Assembly (NCBI RefSeq): GCF_039908635.1
Contig: NZ_CP150918.1
Span: forward strand, 1,240,001 to 1,304,000
From: Pseudomonas purpurea
GTDB lineage: Bacteria > Pseudomonadota > Gammaproteobacteria > Pseudomonadales > Pseudomonadaceae
DNA length: 64,000 nucleotides
Direction: 5' to 3'
The notes beneath the pieces were generated by a model. The model saw only the letters and a list, made by a program, of their open reading frames with translations, was not told the origin of the DNA and did no database searches. Positions within the stretch are counted from its first letter, which is position 1. Each line of letters opens with the position of its first letter. This document shows, piece after piece, positions 18,117-27,407 of the stretch. A program made the position numbers and the translations under genes.

Positions 18117-20633
18117 TCAGCTCAGAGGCCAATGTTGATGACAGGCATTACGTACCGCGGCTGCGCTGCTCAGGTTGAGCAGGGTGGTGCTCAGGCGCCG
18201 GCATTCGCTGGCGTCCAGTTGGCGGACCCGTTCCTTGATTTCGCCGACCTGGGGCGGGCTGACCGATAGTTCACTGATGCCCAGGCCGATCAGCACCGGG
18301 GTGGCCAATGGATCGGAGGCCAGCGCCCCGCACACGCCGACCCAGCGCTGATGTCTGGCGGCACCGGCGCAGGTCTGGGCGATCAGCCGCAACAGCGCCG
18401 GGTGCAAGGCATCGACCCGGGCGGCGAGGCCTGCATGGTCGCGGTCCATGGCCAGGGTGTACTGGGACAGGTCGTTGGTGCCGATGGACAGGAAGTCCGC
18501 GTGCTCGGCCAGTTGCTCGGCAAGCAGCGCGGCGGCGGGGACTTCGATCATCACGCCCAGCTCCGGGCGTTGGGTCAGTTGCAGCTCGGCGCACAAAGCA
18601 TCGAGGCGCTGGCGGATGTGCAGCAACTCATCCACTTCGCTGACCATTGGCAGCAGAATCCGGCAGCGCTGCAACGGGCTGACCTGCAACAGCGCCCGCA
18701 GTTGTTGGTCGAGGAGTTCCGGGCGTACCTGCGCCAGACGAATCCCGCGCAGGCCCAGCACCGGATTGGCTTCGGCGGGCAGAGGCAGGTAGTCGAGCTG
18801 TTTGTCGCCGCCGACGTCGATGGTGCGGATGATCACCGACTTGTCGCCCATGGCATCGAGCACGGCTTGATAGGACTGGCGCTGCTCTTGCTCGTCCGGC
18901 GCGGTCTGGCGATCGACGAACAGAAACTCGGTGCGCAGCAGGCCGACGCCATCGGCGCCACCTTTCAAGGCGTCGGCGGCTTCGCTGCTGGACGCGACGT
19001 TGGCCGCGACTTCGATGCGCAGGCCATCGCGGGTGTGCGCCGGTTTGTGGGCTTGCGCTTGCTGACGCTCGCGACGTTGCAGGTGTTCACGTTGGGCCTG
19101 CGCCACTTGTTCCAGACGGTCGCTGTCGGGTGTCAGTTCAAGGCGTCCGCCGTCCGCGTCCAGCACCACCGACTGGCCTTGCGGTTGATCAAGCAGCGAT
19201 GAGCCGAGGGCGACGATGCACGGCAGGCCTTTGCCCCGGGCAAGAATGGCCACGTGGGACGTCGCGCCGCCCTCGGCCATGCACAGCCCCGCGACGCCTT
19301 GCAGGCTCAGTTGCAGCAAGTCGGAGGGCGTCAGTTCATGGGCGGCGACGATGGCCCCGGCCGGTACGTCGTAGTGCCAATCCTGCCCGAGCAAGCCCCG
19401 CAGCACGCGCTGCTTGAGGTCGCGCAGGTCGTTGGCGCGCTCGGCCAGCAGCGGGTTGCCGAGGGTTTGCAGAACCTCGCACTGGACCTCGATCGACTGG
19501 CTCCAGGCGTGGGTCGCGGCGCTGCCCTGATCGATGGACTGGCTGGCCGCGTCGAGCAGCGCCGGGTCTTCGAGCAGGGCGAGGTGGGCGGCGAAGATCT
19601 GTTCTTCGTCGGTGTGCTTGTGCTTTTTGGCGTGGGCGAGGGTGGCGCGGATTTCGCCACGCACGTGCTCCAGGGCCCGGTCCAGCGCTTGAAGTTGTTC
19701 TTCGGCGTTGTGGTTGCCGGTGTCGTCGGGCAGGTGGATGGCGGCCAGTTGGAACAACGGCCCGCCGATCAGCCCCGGCGCGGCGCACACGCCGTGCAAC
19801 ACGCCTGCTTCAGCAACGCGAGGGCGCAGGGCAATTGGCGTCGGTGCGGCGCTGTGAGAGTCGTCGTTGACCGCTGTGGACAGCGCGTTGAGCAAGGCGT
19901 GCAGCGCCGCGTCGGCGTCTGCACCACGGCAACTGACCTGAACCTCGTCCTGCTCGCCAATCCCCAAACCCATCAACCCGATCAGGCTGTCGCACGGCGC
20001 CGATTTACCCGCGAAATGCAGCCGTGATTGGCTGGTGAACAGCTGCGCGGTCTGGCGAATCAGCGCTGCCGGCCGCGCATGCAGGCCACCACGGTGGTTG
20101 ATGCGGACCTGCCCGTGGACTTCGCAGGTCGAGTGATCCGCTTCGGCCTGTGCGCCGTTCGCGGCTCTTGGCACGATGTGCAGCAGCGGCTCGCCGACCT
20201 TGACCGATTTAAGGGTGATGGGGAGTACCTGAAAGTCCTCACTGTTGGTCAGGATCAGCAGGCTGACCAGGCTTTTGCAGCCCTGGGCAACCTTGTCCAG
20301 GTCAAAGCGCAGCAGCGCCTGGCCATTGCTGACGCGGGTGCCTTCCTTGACCAGCATCGAGAACCCTTCGCCCTGCATCTCGACGGTGTCCAGGCCCAGG
20401 TGCAGCAGCAGTTCGGCGCCATTGTCGGCGCGCAGGGTCACGGCGTGGCCGGTGCGGGCGACATGCACCACCACTCCGGCACACGGCGCGTGCAAGGTGT
20501 TGTTGAGCGGGTCGATGGCGATCCCGTCACCCATGGCGCCGCTGGCGAACACCGGGTCGGGCACCTTGGCGAGCGTCAGCACCGGGCCGCTGAGCGGGGC
20601 GCTGAGAGTCAGGTCTTTATTGTTGTTATGCAT
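18117..20633 (-). CDS. nagF: PTS EIIA-HPr-EI fusion protein for N-acetylglucosamine
   Basis: An 838-residue cytoplasmic phosphocarrier that joins three PTS proteins. EIIA(Glc-type) covers about residues 1-155, with active histidine in LLLHLGLDTV (His78). HPr covers about 172-255, with GGLHARPAAL (His185). Enzyme I covers about 275-838, with GGATSHVAILARG (His460), the PEP-binding GLLRTEFLF and IRTIDVGGDK, and the C-terminal CGALASDP. It takes phosphate from PEP to the EIIB of NagE, so the operon has a self-contained phosphoryl chain. Also annotated as ptsP; it is distinct from the GAF-containing PtsP of the nitrogen PTS. Confidence 0.93.
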   Translation of the reverse strand: MHNNNKDLTLSAPLSGPVLTLAKVPDPVFASGAMGDGIAIDPLNNTLHAPCAGVVVHVARTGHAVTLRADNGAELLLHLGLDTVEMQGEGFSMLVKEGTRVSNGQALLRFDLDKVAQGCKSLVSLLILTNSEDFQVLPITLKSVKVGEPLLHIVPRAANGAQAEADHSTCEVHGQVRINHRGGLHARPAALIRQTAQLFTSQSRLHFAGKSAPCDSLIGLMGLGIGEQDEVQVSCRGADADAALHALLNALSTAVNDDSHSAAPTPIALRPRVAEAGVLHGVCAAPGLIGGPLFQLAAIHLPDDTGNHNAEEQLQALDRALEHVRGEIRATLAHAKKHKHTDEEQIFAAHLALLEDPALLDAASQSIDQGSAATHAWSQSIEVQCEVLQTLGNPLLAERANDLRDLKQRVLRGLLGQDWHYDVPAGAIVAAHELTPSDLLQLSLQGVAGLCMAEGGATSHVAILARGKGLPCIVALGSSLLDQPQGQSVVLDADGGRLELTPDSDRLEQVAQAQREHLQRRERQQAQAHKPAHTRDGLRIEVAANVASSSEAADALKGGADGVGLLRTEFLFVDRQTAPDEQEQRQSYQAVLDAMGDKSVIIRTIDVGGDKQLDYLPLPAEANPVLGLRGIRLAQVRPELLDQQLRALLQVSPLQRCRILLPMVSEVDELLHIRQRLDALCAELQLTQRPELGVMIEVPAAALLAEQLAEHADFLSIGTNDLSQYTLAMDRDHAGLAARVDALHPALLRLIAQTCAGAARHQRWVGVCGALASDPLATPVLIGLGISELSVSPPQVGEIKERVRQLDASECRRLSTTLLNLSSAAAVRNACHQHWPLS

Positions 20634-20657
20634 GGCTCGGTACTCGATTCGGGCGCG

Positions 20658-21680
20658 TTAGTGGGTGCGGGTCACTTTGCTCAGGTGACGCGGCTGGTCC
20701 GGGTCCATGCCGCGTGCCTCGGCGAGGCCGGCAGCCATGACGTAGAAACTCTGGATCGCCAGGATCGGGTCCAGCGCCGGATGTTCGGCGCGGCTCAGCG
20801 TCAGGTCGCGTTCGGTCACGTCATCCGGGGCGGCCAGCAACACACGAGCACCGCGCTGGCGCATTTCGGCCGCGAGGCTCAGCAGGCCAGCCTGTTCGGC
20901 ACCGCGCGGGGCGAATACCAGCAGCGGGTAGTTGTCGTTAATCAGTGCCATGGGCCCGTGTTTCACTTCGGCGCTGCTGAAGGCTTCGGCCTGGATCGCC
21001 GAGGTTTCCTTGAGTTTGAGCGCCGCTTCCTGGGCGATGGCGAACCCGGCGCCACGGCCGATCACCATCAACCGTTGGCAATCACGCAAGACGTCGATGG
21101 CCAGGCTCCAGTCCTGTTTCGCGGCGTCGCGCAGGCCTTCGGGCAAGGCGAGGCCGGCCTCCAGCAACTCGGGGTCCTGCCTCCAGTGGGCAATCAACCG
21201 TGCGCTGGCGCTGAGGGTGGCGATGAAGCTTTTGGTCGCGGCGACGCTGCTTTCGGTCCCGGCACACAGTGGCAGGCTGAATTCGCACGCGGCCTCCAGT
21301 GGCGAGTTTTCGGCGTTGACCATGGAGATGCTCAGGGCACCGCGTTTGCGCAACAGGCGCAGGCTGTTGACCAGATCCGGGCTCTGGCCGGACTGCGAGA
21401 ACGCAAATGCCACCTGGCCACTGACCTTCAGCGGTGCCTGTTGCATGGTCACCACCGACATCGGCAGCGATGCCACCGGAACGCCCACGTGCTGCATGGT
21501 CAGGTAGGCGAAGTAGCTCGCGGCGTGATCGGAGCTGCCACGGGCGACGGTCATTACCACTTGGGGTGGCTGACGGTTGAGGCGCCCGGCAATCTCGATC
21601 ATCTGTGGGTCGAGTTGCTGCAACTGGGTTTCGACGGCTTTGTACGAGGACAACGCCTCTTCAAGCATTTTTGAAGTCAA
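20658..21680 (-). CDS. nagB: Glucosamine-6-phosphate deaminase-like SIS protein
   Basis: A 340-residue protein with two SIS sugar-phosphate domains (motifs ARGSSDHAASYFAYL near residue 46, SQSGQSPDLV, IGRGAGFAIAQEAALKLKE and EAFSSAEVKHGPMAL). It resembles the isomerase half of GlmS without the glutaminase, the type-II NagB arrangement. It should turn glucosamine-6-phosphate into fructose-6-phosphate and ammonia, after NagA. The start is TTG with GGAG 6 bases upstream; an ATG four codons later lies 18 bases from that site. The start overlaps the nagA end by 20 bases. Confidence 0.85.
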   Translation of the reverse strand: MTSKMLEEALSSYKAVETQLQQLDPQMIEIAGRLNRQPPQVVMTVARGSSDHAASYFAYLTMQHVGVPVASLPMSVVTMQQAPLKVSGQVAFAFSQSGQSPDLVNSLRLLRKRGALSISMVNAENSPLEAACEFSLPLCAGTESSVAATKSFIATLSASARLIAHWRQDPELLEAGLALPEGLRDAAKQDWSLAIDVLRDCQRLMVIGRGAGFAIAQEAALKLKETSAIQAEAFSSAEVKHGPMALINDNYPLLVFAPRGAEQAGLLSLAAEMRQRGARVLLAAPDDVTERDLTLSRAEHPALDPILAIQSFYVMAAGLAEARGMDPDQPRHLSKVTRTH

Positions 21681-22767
21681 TGTCTTCTCCTTCGACCATC
21701 ACGGCGGTCAGTGTGAGTGAGCGATCCAGGCGCACGCAGTCGGCCCAGGCGCCAGGTTGCAGACGGCCGCGCTCGTTGAGGCCGAGGTAGTCGGCGGGGA
21801 ATTGCGAAAGACGTTGCGAAGCTTCAGCCAGTGGCAGGCCGATTTTCACCAGGTTGCGCAGCGCCTGATCCATGGTCAGGGTGCTGCCGGCCAGCGTGCC
21901 ATCGGGCAGGCGCACGCCGCCCAGGCATTTGGTCACGGTGTGGCTGCCGAGCTTGTATTCACCGTCCGGCATGCCGGCGGCGGCGCTGGAATCGGTGACG
22001 CAATACAGGCACGGGATCGAACGCAGGGCCACGCGAATGGCGCCGGGGTGCACGTGCAGCAAGTCCGGGATCAGCTCGGCGTACTTGGCGTGGGCCAGTG
22101 CCGCGCCGACGATCCCAGGTTCGCGGTGATGCAGCGGGCTCATGGCGTTGTAGAGGTGGGTGAAACTGGTGGCACCGGCCTCAAGCGCCGCGACACCTTC
22201 CTCGTAACTGCCCAGCGTGTGGCCGATCTGCATGCGCACGCCACGCTCGCTCAGGGCGCGGATCAGGTTGTCGTGACCGGCGATTTCCGGGGCGATGGTG
22301 ATCACCCGGATCGGTGCCAGTGCCATGTAGGCTTCGACTTCGGCCATCAACGCGGTGTGGGCGAAGTTCGGTTGGGCGCCGAGTTTGCCGGGGTTGATGT
22401 ACGGCCCTTCGAGGTGCACGCCGAGTACCCGGGCGCAACCTTGAGGGCGTAGCTCGCAGAACTCGCCGACCTGTTCCAGTACGCGGGAAATCTCTTCGCT
22501 CGGCGCGGTCATGGTGGTGGCCAGCAGCGAGGTGGTGCCGAAGCGCACATGGGTTCTGGTGATGGTTTCGAAGGCTGGCGTGCCTTCCATCAGGTCCCGG
22601 CCGCCACCACCGTGGACGTGCAGGTCGATGAAACCCGGCAGCAGGTAAGGCAGGTCGTTGTCCGCCGGGTCGCAGGCCTGACCTTCAATGCGCACGATCT
22701 TGCCGTGTTCATGGACCAGTCGGCCGCGAACCCAGCCTTGGGCGGTGAGAATGTTGTCTTCAGACAT
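21661..22767 (-). CDS. nagA: N-acetylglucosamine-6-phosphate deacetylase
   Basis: A 368-residue metal-dependent amidohydrolase that removes acetate from GlcNAc-6-phosphate. Metal and substrate motifs are visible: PGFIDLHVHGGGGRD near residue 50, HLEGPYINPGKLGAQ, GHTLGSYEEG, FTHLYNAMSPLHHREPG and the catalytic-Asp region VTDSSAAAGMPDGEY. ATG 22767 is chosen because the earlier in-frame ATG (22863) lies inside nagR and adds 32 non-family residues. It sits 31 bases after nagR and overlaps nagB, so the genes form one operon. Confidence 0.94.
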   Translation of the reverse strand: MSEDNILTAQGWVRGRLVHEHGKIVRIEGQACDPADNDLPYLLPGFIDLHVHGGGGRDLMEGTPAFETITRTHVRFGTTSLLATTMTAPSEEISRVLEQVGEFCELRPQGCARVLGVHLEGPYINPGKLGAQPNFAHTALMAEVEAYMALAPIRVITIAPEIAGHDNLIRALSERGVRMQIGHTLGSYEEGVAALEAGATSFTHLYNAMSPLHHREPGIVGAALAHAKYAELIPDLLHVHPGAIRVALRSIPCLYCVTDSSAAAGMPDGEYKLGSHTVTKCLGGVRLPDGTLAGSTLTMDQALRNLVKIGLPLAEASQRLSQFPADYLGLNERGRLQPGAWADCVRLDRSLTLTAVMVEGEDIDFKNA

Positions 22768-22798
22768 GAAAGGTTCTCCGGCGTCAGTGACGCAGTTC

Positions 22799-23530
22799 TT
22801 AGCGTCGAAGCTCTGCGACAAAGTCGTAGTAGTCGTTGCGGCAATAGGTGTCGGTGACTTCAATCGGTGTGTTGTCTTCGAGGTAGCCGACCCGGGTCAT
22901 GCGCAGCATGGCGGTGCCGGGAGCGATGCCCACCAGCGCGGCGAATTCGTCCGAGGCGTTGATTGCCTGGATGTGTTGCAGGGCGCGCACCACCGGTTTG
23001 CCGATGCCGTCGAGGTATTCGTACAGCGAGGCACCGATGGCTTGCGGCTGGGCAATGATCGAGGCGGGCAGGGTGCTCATCTCGATGGCCATGACGGTGT
23101 CGTCGGCTTTACGCAGGCGCTTGAGGCGCGCGACTTTGTCGTAGGGTGACAGCGCGAGACGGATCAATTCTTCGTGGGTCGGCTGGGTGATTTCCCGTTC
23201 CAGCCATTGCGAACTCGGCACAAAGCCCTTGAGGCGAAGCATTTCGCTGAACCCGGAGAGCCGTGACAGCGGTTGTTCCAGGCGTGGCGTGATGAAGGTT
23301 CCGGAGCCTTGGCTGCGACGGATCAGGCCTTGTTCGAACAGCACTTCGAGGGCTTTGCGGGCGGTCACGCGGGAGATGTTCAGCGTTTCACTGAGGTTGC
23401 GTTCCGACGGCAGCGCCTGCTCGGCTTTCCAGAGGCCGGCATGAATCGCCGCTTCCAGGTTGCGCGCCAGTTGCAGGTACAAAGGCGTGGGTTGGGTGTC
23501 GTCAGGGCGCAGGGCCAGGATGTGGTTCAT
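22799..23530 (-). CDS. nagR: GntR/HutC-family transcriptional regulator of the nag operon
   Basis: A 243-residue repressor type: an N-terminal winged helix-turn-helix (about residues 10-75, with LPSERNLSETLNISRVTARKAL) and a C-terminal UTRA effector domain (about 95-240). In relatives of this family the effector is glucosamine-6-phosphate or GlcNAc-6-phosphate. ATG 23530 gives the standard N-terminus; the longer frame adds 27 unlikely residues. It is the first gene of the operon, and repeated AAGTGGTATT boxes lie just upstream. Confidence 0.88.
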   Translation of the reverse strand: MNHILALRPDDTQPTPLYLQLARNLEAAIHAGLWKAEQALPSERNLSETLNISRVTARKALEVLFEQGLIRRSQGSGTFITPRLEQPLSRLSGFSEMLRLKGFVPSSQWLEREITQPTHEELIRLALSPYDKVARLKRLRKADDTVMAIEMSTLPASIIAQPQAIGASLYEYLDGIGKPVVRALQHIQAINASDEFAALVGIAPGTAMLRMTRVGYLEDNTPIEVTDTYCRNDYYDFVAELRR

Positions 23531-23586
23531 CTGATGAGGTTCCGATGCGGATATTGGAGTGTTGTCGCCCGGTAATGGCGCAAAAC

Positions 23587-23753
23587 TAATACCACTTAAA
23601 TACCATGTCAACGGCAGTGGTCCGCTCGGGACGAATGAATGCGCATCACGCTGGAGGGCGTTGAGGCGTTGGCTTTGAAGTGGTATTAGGGGAGGGGGAA
23701 GTGGCAGTAGAAATCGCAGTCTGCGTCAGTGCCCTGGGCGTGAAGTGGTATTC
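23587..23753. promoter_or_regulatory. Three AAGTGGTATT boxes upstream of nagR (candidate operators)
   Basis: TAATACCACTT at 23587-23597 is the exact reverse complement of AAGTGGTATTA at 23678-23688, and AAGTGGTATTC recurs at 23743-23753. A further ATACCA lies beside the first box (23600-23605). The TGGTAT core resembles known sites of GntR/HutC-type NagR proteins. They probably mediate autoregulation of the nag operon. The stretch 23531-23833 holds no gene. Confidence 0.55.
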
Positions 23754-23833
23754 AGCCCGGGTGATTGGTGACGGCAACAATTTTTTTAATTTATTTTTGA
23801 TTACGGCTGAAGGTAATGCGGTCGGTAGGCTTT

Positions 23834-23966
23834 TGTGGCGAGGGGGCTTGCCCCCGCTCGGCTGCGTAGCAGTCGTAAAGTCAGCAAGCGCGGTAAGCCA
23901 GATAGAGCAGGGTCGCAGGTTTTAGCACTGCTTCGCAGCGCAACGGGGGCAAGCCCCCTCGCCACA
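23834..23966. repeat. REP pair, GTGGCGAGGG family, CCCCC variant
   Basis: Inverted copies of TGTGGCGAGGGGGCTTGCCC enclose about 70 bases. The hairpin here is GGGGGC-TTG-CCCCC, whereas other copies in the window have GGGAGC-TTG-CTCCC, so both arms changed together. Confidence 0.9.
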
Positions 23967-23986
23967 GGTATTAGTGTATTTGAGGG

Positions 23987-24490
23987 TTACGGGCGGATTT
24001 CGATCATCGTGCCGTCGGGCACCAGGCCCCAGATTTCGCGCATGTCGACGTTACGCATGGCAATGCAGCCATCGGTCCAGTCCAGGGTGTGGAAGTACTG
24101 CTCGGGGTAGTCTTCGGAATCCGGCGTGCCGTGAATCATGATCATGCCGCCAGGCTCCACGCCTTCGCGGCGCGAACGGGCAGAATCGCTGATGTTCGGG
24201 TAGGAGATGTGCATCGCCAGGTTGAAGCGGTCGCTGGTCTTGCGCCAGTCCAGCCAATACAGCCCTTCGGGGGTGCGCTTGTCACCTTCCATCAGTTTTG
24301 GGCCGACAGGTTTTTTGCCCAGTGAAATGCGATAGGTCTTGAGGGGCTTGCCGTCATTGATCAGTTGCAACTGATGAGCGGATTTGAGCACCAGCACTTT
24401 TTCGATGATTTTGCCGTCCAGGGTTTCTACCGTGGAGGCCTGGGATACAGCAACAAACGACAGGCAGAAGAACGCGAGCAACCAACGCAT
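23987..24490 (-). CDS. Periplasmic L,D-transpeptidase (YkuD domain) family protein
   Basis: A 167-residue exported protein. A signal peptide covers about residues 1-18 (cleavage after SQA). The YkuD catalytic domain has the conserved MIHGTP (His120) and WTDGCIAMRN with nucleophile cysteine (Cys142); the usual SHGC reads TDGC here. Such enzymes form or edit 3-3 peptidoglycan cross-links or attach lipoproteins to peptidoglycan; which one applies cannot be read from sequence. The same gene stands next to the Nudix gene in other Pseudomonas (recalled). Confidence 0.88.
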   Translation of the reverse strand: MRWLLAFFCLSFVAVSQASTVETLDGKIIEKVLVLKSAHQLQLINDGKPLKTYRISLGKKPVGPKLMEGDKRTPEGLYWLDWRKTSDRFNLAMHISYPNISDSARSRREGVEPGGMIMIHGTPDSEDYPEQYFHTLDWTDGCIAMRNVDMREIWGLVPDGTMIEIRP

Positions 24491-24529
24491 TGAAACGATA
24501 TCCCTGAGAGTACGGCGTACTTTTATTGT

Positions 24530-25081
24530 TTAAGTGATCGCAGGCTGAGCGAGTGGGGGAATGGATTCGCAACGCACCGGAAAATCCTCTGTCCGGCGGT
24601 CGGCGAAGAAGCATTCTAGGGTACGACCGACCGTGCGGAAAGCCAGCTCTGACCAAGGGATGTCGGCTTCCTCGAAAAGCTGCACTTCCAGGCTCTCTTC
24701 GCCTGCTGCAAAGTCCAGGTCTGCAAGCTCCGCACGAAAGAATACATGCACCTGGCTGATGTGCGGCACGTCGATCAGCGTGTAGAGGTTCAGGTTGCGC
24801 ACCCGGGCGCAGGCTTCTTCGGCGGTTTCGCGGATGGCGGCCTGTTCGACGGTTTCGCCGTTTTCCATGAAGCCGGCCGGCAAGGTCCAGAAGCCGCGGC
24901 GCGGCTCGATGGCGCGTCGGCACAGCAGCACCCGAGTGCCCCAGGTCGGAACGCACCCGGCGACGATATTGGGGTTTTGGTAATGGACGGTGTGGCATGT
25001 GTCGCAGACGAACCGCAGGCGCGAATCGCCTTCGGGAATGCGCTGGGAGACCGGGTTACCGCAGTGGCTGCAGAATTTCAT
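24530..25081 (-). CDS. Zinc-ribbon Nudix hydrolase
   Basis: A 183-residue cytoplasmic protein. An N-terminal zinc ribbon (CSHCG near residue 4 and CDTC near 27) is followed by a Nudix domain. The Nudix box reads GFMENGETVEQAAIRETAEE; the catalytic glutamates are present but the usual glycine after EE-x is cysteine (EEAC). The substrate is unknown; nucleotide-sugar or NAD-type pyrophosphates are typical for zinc-ribbon relatives of NudC, but the length is shorter than NudC. It is divergent from the next Nudix gene. Confidence 0.85.
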   Translation of the reverse strand: MKFCSHCGNPVSQRIPEGDSRLRFVCDTCHTVHYQNPNIVAGCVPTWGTRVLLCRRAIEPRRGFWTLPAGFMENGETVEQAAIRETAEEACARVRNLNLYTLIDVPHISQVHVFFRAELADLDFAAGEESLEVQLFEEADIPWSELAFRTVGRTLECFFADRRTEDFPVRCESIPPLAQPAIT

Positions 25082-25227
25082 GCTGGGATTCCTGAAGGCT
25101 GCGCCTATCTTGGCGTGCGGCGGTGTCTGTCGGCAAGTTGTCGTTTAGCGACACGCGGTGGTTCGGGGGTTGGGCGGTCGATGGGTTTGGTGCATGATGC
25201 AAGACAGTGAACACATCGAGATCACTC

Positions 25228-25827
25228 ATGCTGGATGAGCTACTGCATCGGGTAAGCAATCACATACCGCGCACGTTGGAAACCGACCGACGTTTCCCGG
25301 AGGCCGCGGTGCTGGTGCCGATCACCCGCAGTGAAGAGCCGGAGCTTGTCCTGACCCTGCGTGCCAGCGGGCTCTCGACCCACGGCGGCGAAGTGGCCTT
25401 CCCGGGCGGGCGCCGTGATCCCGAGGACCCGGACCTGATCTTCACCGCGCTGCGCGAGGCCGAAGAGGAAATCGGCCTGCCGCCGGGGCTGGTGGAAATC
25501 ATTGGCCCGCTCAGCCCGTTGATCTCCCTGCATGGCATCAAGGTCACGCCTTACGTCGGGGTGATCCCGAACTTCGTCGAGTACCAGGCCAATGATGCCG
25601 AGATTGCCGCGGTGTTCAATGTGCCGCTGGAGTTCTTCCGCAAAGACCCGCGTGAACACACGCACCGCATCGATTACCAGGGCCGTAGCTGGTACGTGCC
25701 GAGCTACCGTTATGGCGAATACAAGATCTGGGGCCTGACGGCGATCATGATCGTCGAGTTGATCAACCTGCTCTATGACGCGAAGATCAGCCTGCACCAG
25801 CCACCCAAAAGCTTTATCAATATTTGA
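25228..25827 (+). CDS. CoA pyrophosphatase (Nudix, NudL-like)
   Basis: A 199-residue Nudix enzyme. The family-specific UPF0035/NuCoA segment LRASGLSTHGGEVAFPGGRR precedes the Nudix box with REAEEEIGL, both typical of enzymes that split CoA into adenosine 3',5'-bisphosphate and phosphopantetheine. ATG 25228 is preferred; an in-frame GTG at 25207 would add seven residues without a better ribosome binding site. Next come a gamma-carbonic-anhydrase-like gene and a DUF1289 gene, an order shared with other pseudomonads. Confidence 0.88.
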   Translation: MLDELLHRVSNHIPRTLETDRRFPEAAVLVPITRSEEPELVLTLRASGLSTHGGEVAFPGGRRDPEDPDLIFTALREAEEEIGLPPGLVEIIGPLSPLISLHGIKVTPYVGVIPNFVEYQANDAEIAAVFNVPLEFFRKDPREHTHRIDYQGRSWYVPSYRYGEYKIWGLTAIMIVELINLLYDAKISLHQPPKSFINI

Positions 25828-25897
25828 AGCCATCGCTCGTATGGCGTGAACCTGTTGTTGCAGTTAAAAGCCTGCCTGAGCCGTGAGGACAATAACG

Positions 25898-26422
25898 ATG
25901 AAATATCGCCTGGGCGACGCCCGCGTCGACACCCACCCGCAGAGCTGGGTAGCACCCAACGCCGTGCTGGTGGGCAAGGTCAAACTGGAAGAGGGCGCCA
26001 ACGTCTGGTTCAACGCGGTACTGCGCGGTGACAACGAACTGATCCTGATCGGCAAGAACAGCAACGTGCAGGATGGCACCGTGATGCACACCGACATGGG
26101 CTATCCGTTGACCATCGGCACCGGGGTGACCATCGGCCACAACGCCATGTTGCACGGTTGCACAGTGGGCGATTACAGCCTGATCGGTATCAACGCGGTG
26201 ATCCTCAACGGCGCGAAAATCGGCAAGAACTGCATCATCGGCGCCAACTCGCTGATTGGTGAAGGCAAGGAAATCCCGGACGGTTCGCTGGTCATGGGTT
26301 CGCCGGGCAAAGTCGTGCGCGAGCTGACCGAGCCGCAGAAGAAAATGCTCGAAGCCAGCGCCGCCCATTACGTGCATAACTCGCAGCGCTACGCCCGCGA
26401 TCTGGTCGAGCAGGCAGAATGA
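25898..26422 (+). CDS. Gamma-carbonic-anhydrase-like hexapeptide-repeat protein
   Basis: A 174-residue left-handed beta-helix protein. Hexapeptide repeats run through most of the chain ([38 protein letters not shown]). Histidines in VMHTD, IGHN and LHGC sit at the metal-binding positions of gamma-carbonic anhydrases. Members of this YrdA/PaaY-like group bind zinc, but many show little carbonic anhydrase activity, so the reaction is uncertain. ATG 25898 has GAGGA 9-13 bases upstream. Its stop overlaps the next start (ATGA). Confidence 0.88.
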   Translation: MKYRLGDARVDTHPQSWVAPNAVLVGKVKLEEGANVWFNAVLRGDNELILIGKNSNVQDGTVMHTDMGYPLTIGTGVTIGHNAMLHGCTVGDYSLIGINAVILNGAKIGKNCIIGANSLIGEGKEIPDGSLVMGSPGKVVRELTEPQKKMLEASAAHYVHNSQRYARDLVEQAE

Positions 26423-26634
26423 ACGTCACCGAAAGACCGGTAGCCTCGCCCTGTGTGAGTATTTGCGCGCTGGACGAGCAGGATATCTGTACGGGTTGCC
26501 AGCGCACGGTGGAGGAAATAACCCGCTGGAGCCGCATGGACAACGATGAACGTCGCCAGGTGTTGGGGTTGTGTCATGAGCGGGCGAAGTCGAGTGGGTT
26601 GGTTTGGATGTTGCCTTCCAAGTCCAGTACCTGA
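26419..26634 (+). CDS. DUF1289 family protein
   Basis: A 71-residue protein with the family motif [20 protein letters not shown], whose four cysteines probably bind metal, followed by TVEEITRW. Function unknown. The ATGA overlap with the preceding gene indicates coupling. A REP pair follows directly and is probably the transcript end. Confidence 0.88.
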   Translation: MNVTERPVASPCVSICALDEQDICTGCQRTVEEITRWSRMDNDERRQVLGLCHERAKSSGLVWMLPSKSST

Positions 26635-26648
26635 GCCTTATGAGCTTT

Positions 26649-26780
26649 TGTGGCGAGGGAGCTTGCTCCCGCTGGGCTGCGAAGCAGCCCCAAACCGTAT
26701 GATGAACTCCATCTGATACACCGCATTCGCTGAACTCAGGGCCGCTTCGCGCCCCAGCGGGAGCAAGCTCCCTCGCCACA
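26649..26780. repeat. REP pair, GTGGCGAGGGAGC family
   Basis: Inverted copies of TGTGGCGAGGGAGCTTGCTC with a less conserved centre, after the DUF1289 gene. Confidence 0.9.
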
Positions 26781-26843
26781 GGTTATCTGTGCATCGAAGA
26801 TGAAGTACCCTGTGCGCCCATCTGACAGGTATCCCCGCGCCCC

Positions 26844-27311
26844 ATGTTCTTCCTGATCGCCTATATTGGCAGCGTCGTGCTGATCAACTACGCCTTTTCC
26901 ACGGCTCCGCACCTGGACATCATCTGGTCAGCCTGGGGCGGGTTGGTGTTTGTGTTGCGCGACATGGTGCAAATCCGCTTCGGTCACGGCTCGATCATCG
27001 CCATGCTGGCGGCGCTGGCGCTGTCTTACATTACGTCCGACCCATCCATCGCCCTGGCCAGCGCCACGGCGTTCGCGGTGTCGGAGTGCATCGACTGGCT
27101 GGTGTTCAGCATCACCAAGCGCCCGTTGCATGACCGTTTGTGGATCAGTTCGGCGCTGAGTATTCCGCTGGATACCTTTATCTTTTTCGGCATGATCGAT
27201 GCCCTGACACCGGGCGTGATCCTGACGGCCCTGGGTTCGAAGTTCGCCGGCGTGACTGCCGTGTGGCTGATCATGGCCTGGCGTTTGCGCAAACAGGCCG
27301 TCGTCAGCTGA
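26844..27311 (+). CDS. VUT family membrane protein (queuosine-precursor-transporter type)
   Basis: A 155-residue integral membrane protein with about five hydrophobic segments across its length. It resembles the VUT/YhhQ family (ATAFAVSECIDWLVFSITK and SSALSIPLDTFIFFGMID), whose E. coli member imports queuosine precursors. It is shorter than YhhQ, so the substrate is uncertain. It lies 96 bases before purT on the same strand; a purine-like transport substrate would fit, but that is inference. Confidence 0.78.
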   Translation: MFFLIAYIGSVVLINYAFSTAPHLDIIWSAWGGLVFVLRDMVQIRFGHGSIIAMLAALALSYITSDPSIALASATAFAVSECIDWLVFSITKRPLHDRLWISSALSIPLDTFIFFGMIDALTPGVILTALGSKFAGVTAVWLIMAWRLRKQAVVS

Positions 27312-27407
27312 AGCCAAACCCTCGGGTTCATGTAAAATGCCGCGCTTTCTCCCCATGGGTCGCCCGCTGGGCTGCCCTTGATGATCCGCTCCTTCTGAGG
27401 ACCTGAG

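Noticed and set aside
16340..18178. Plus-strand frames through nagE and nagB (also 20028-21674)
   Set aside because: They are antisense to well-supported nag genes, with low-complexity composition and no recognisable motif.
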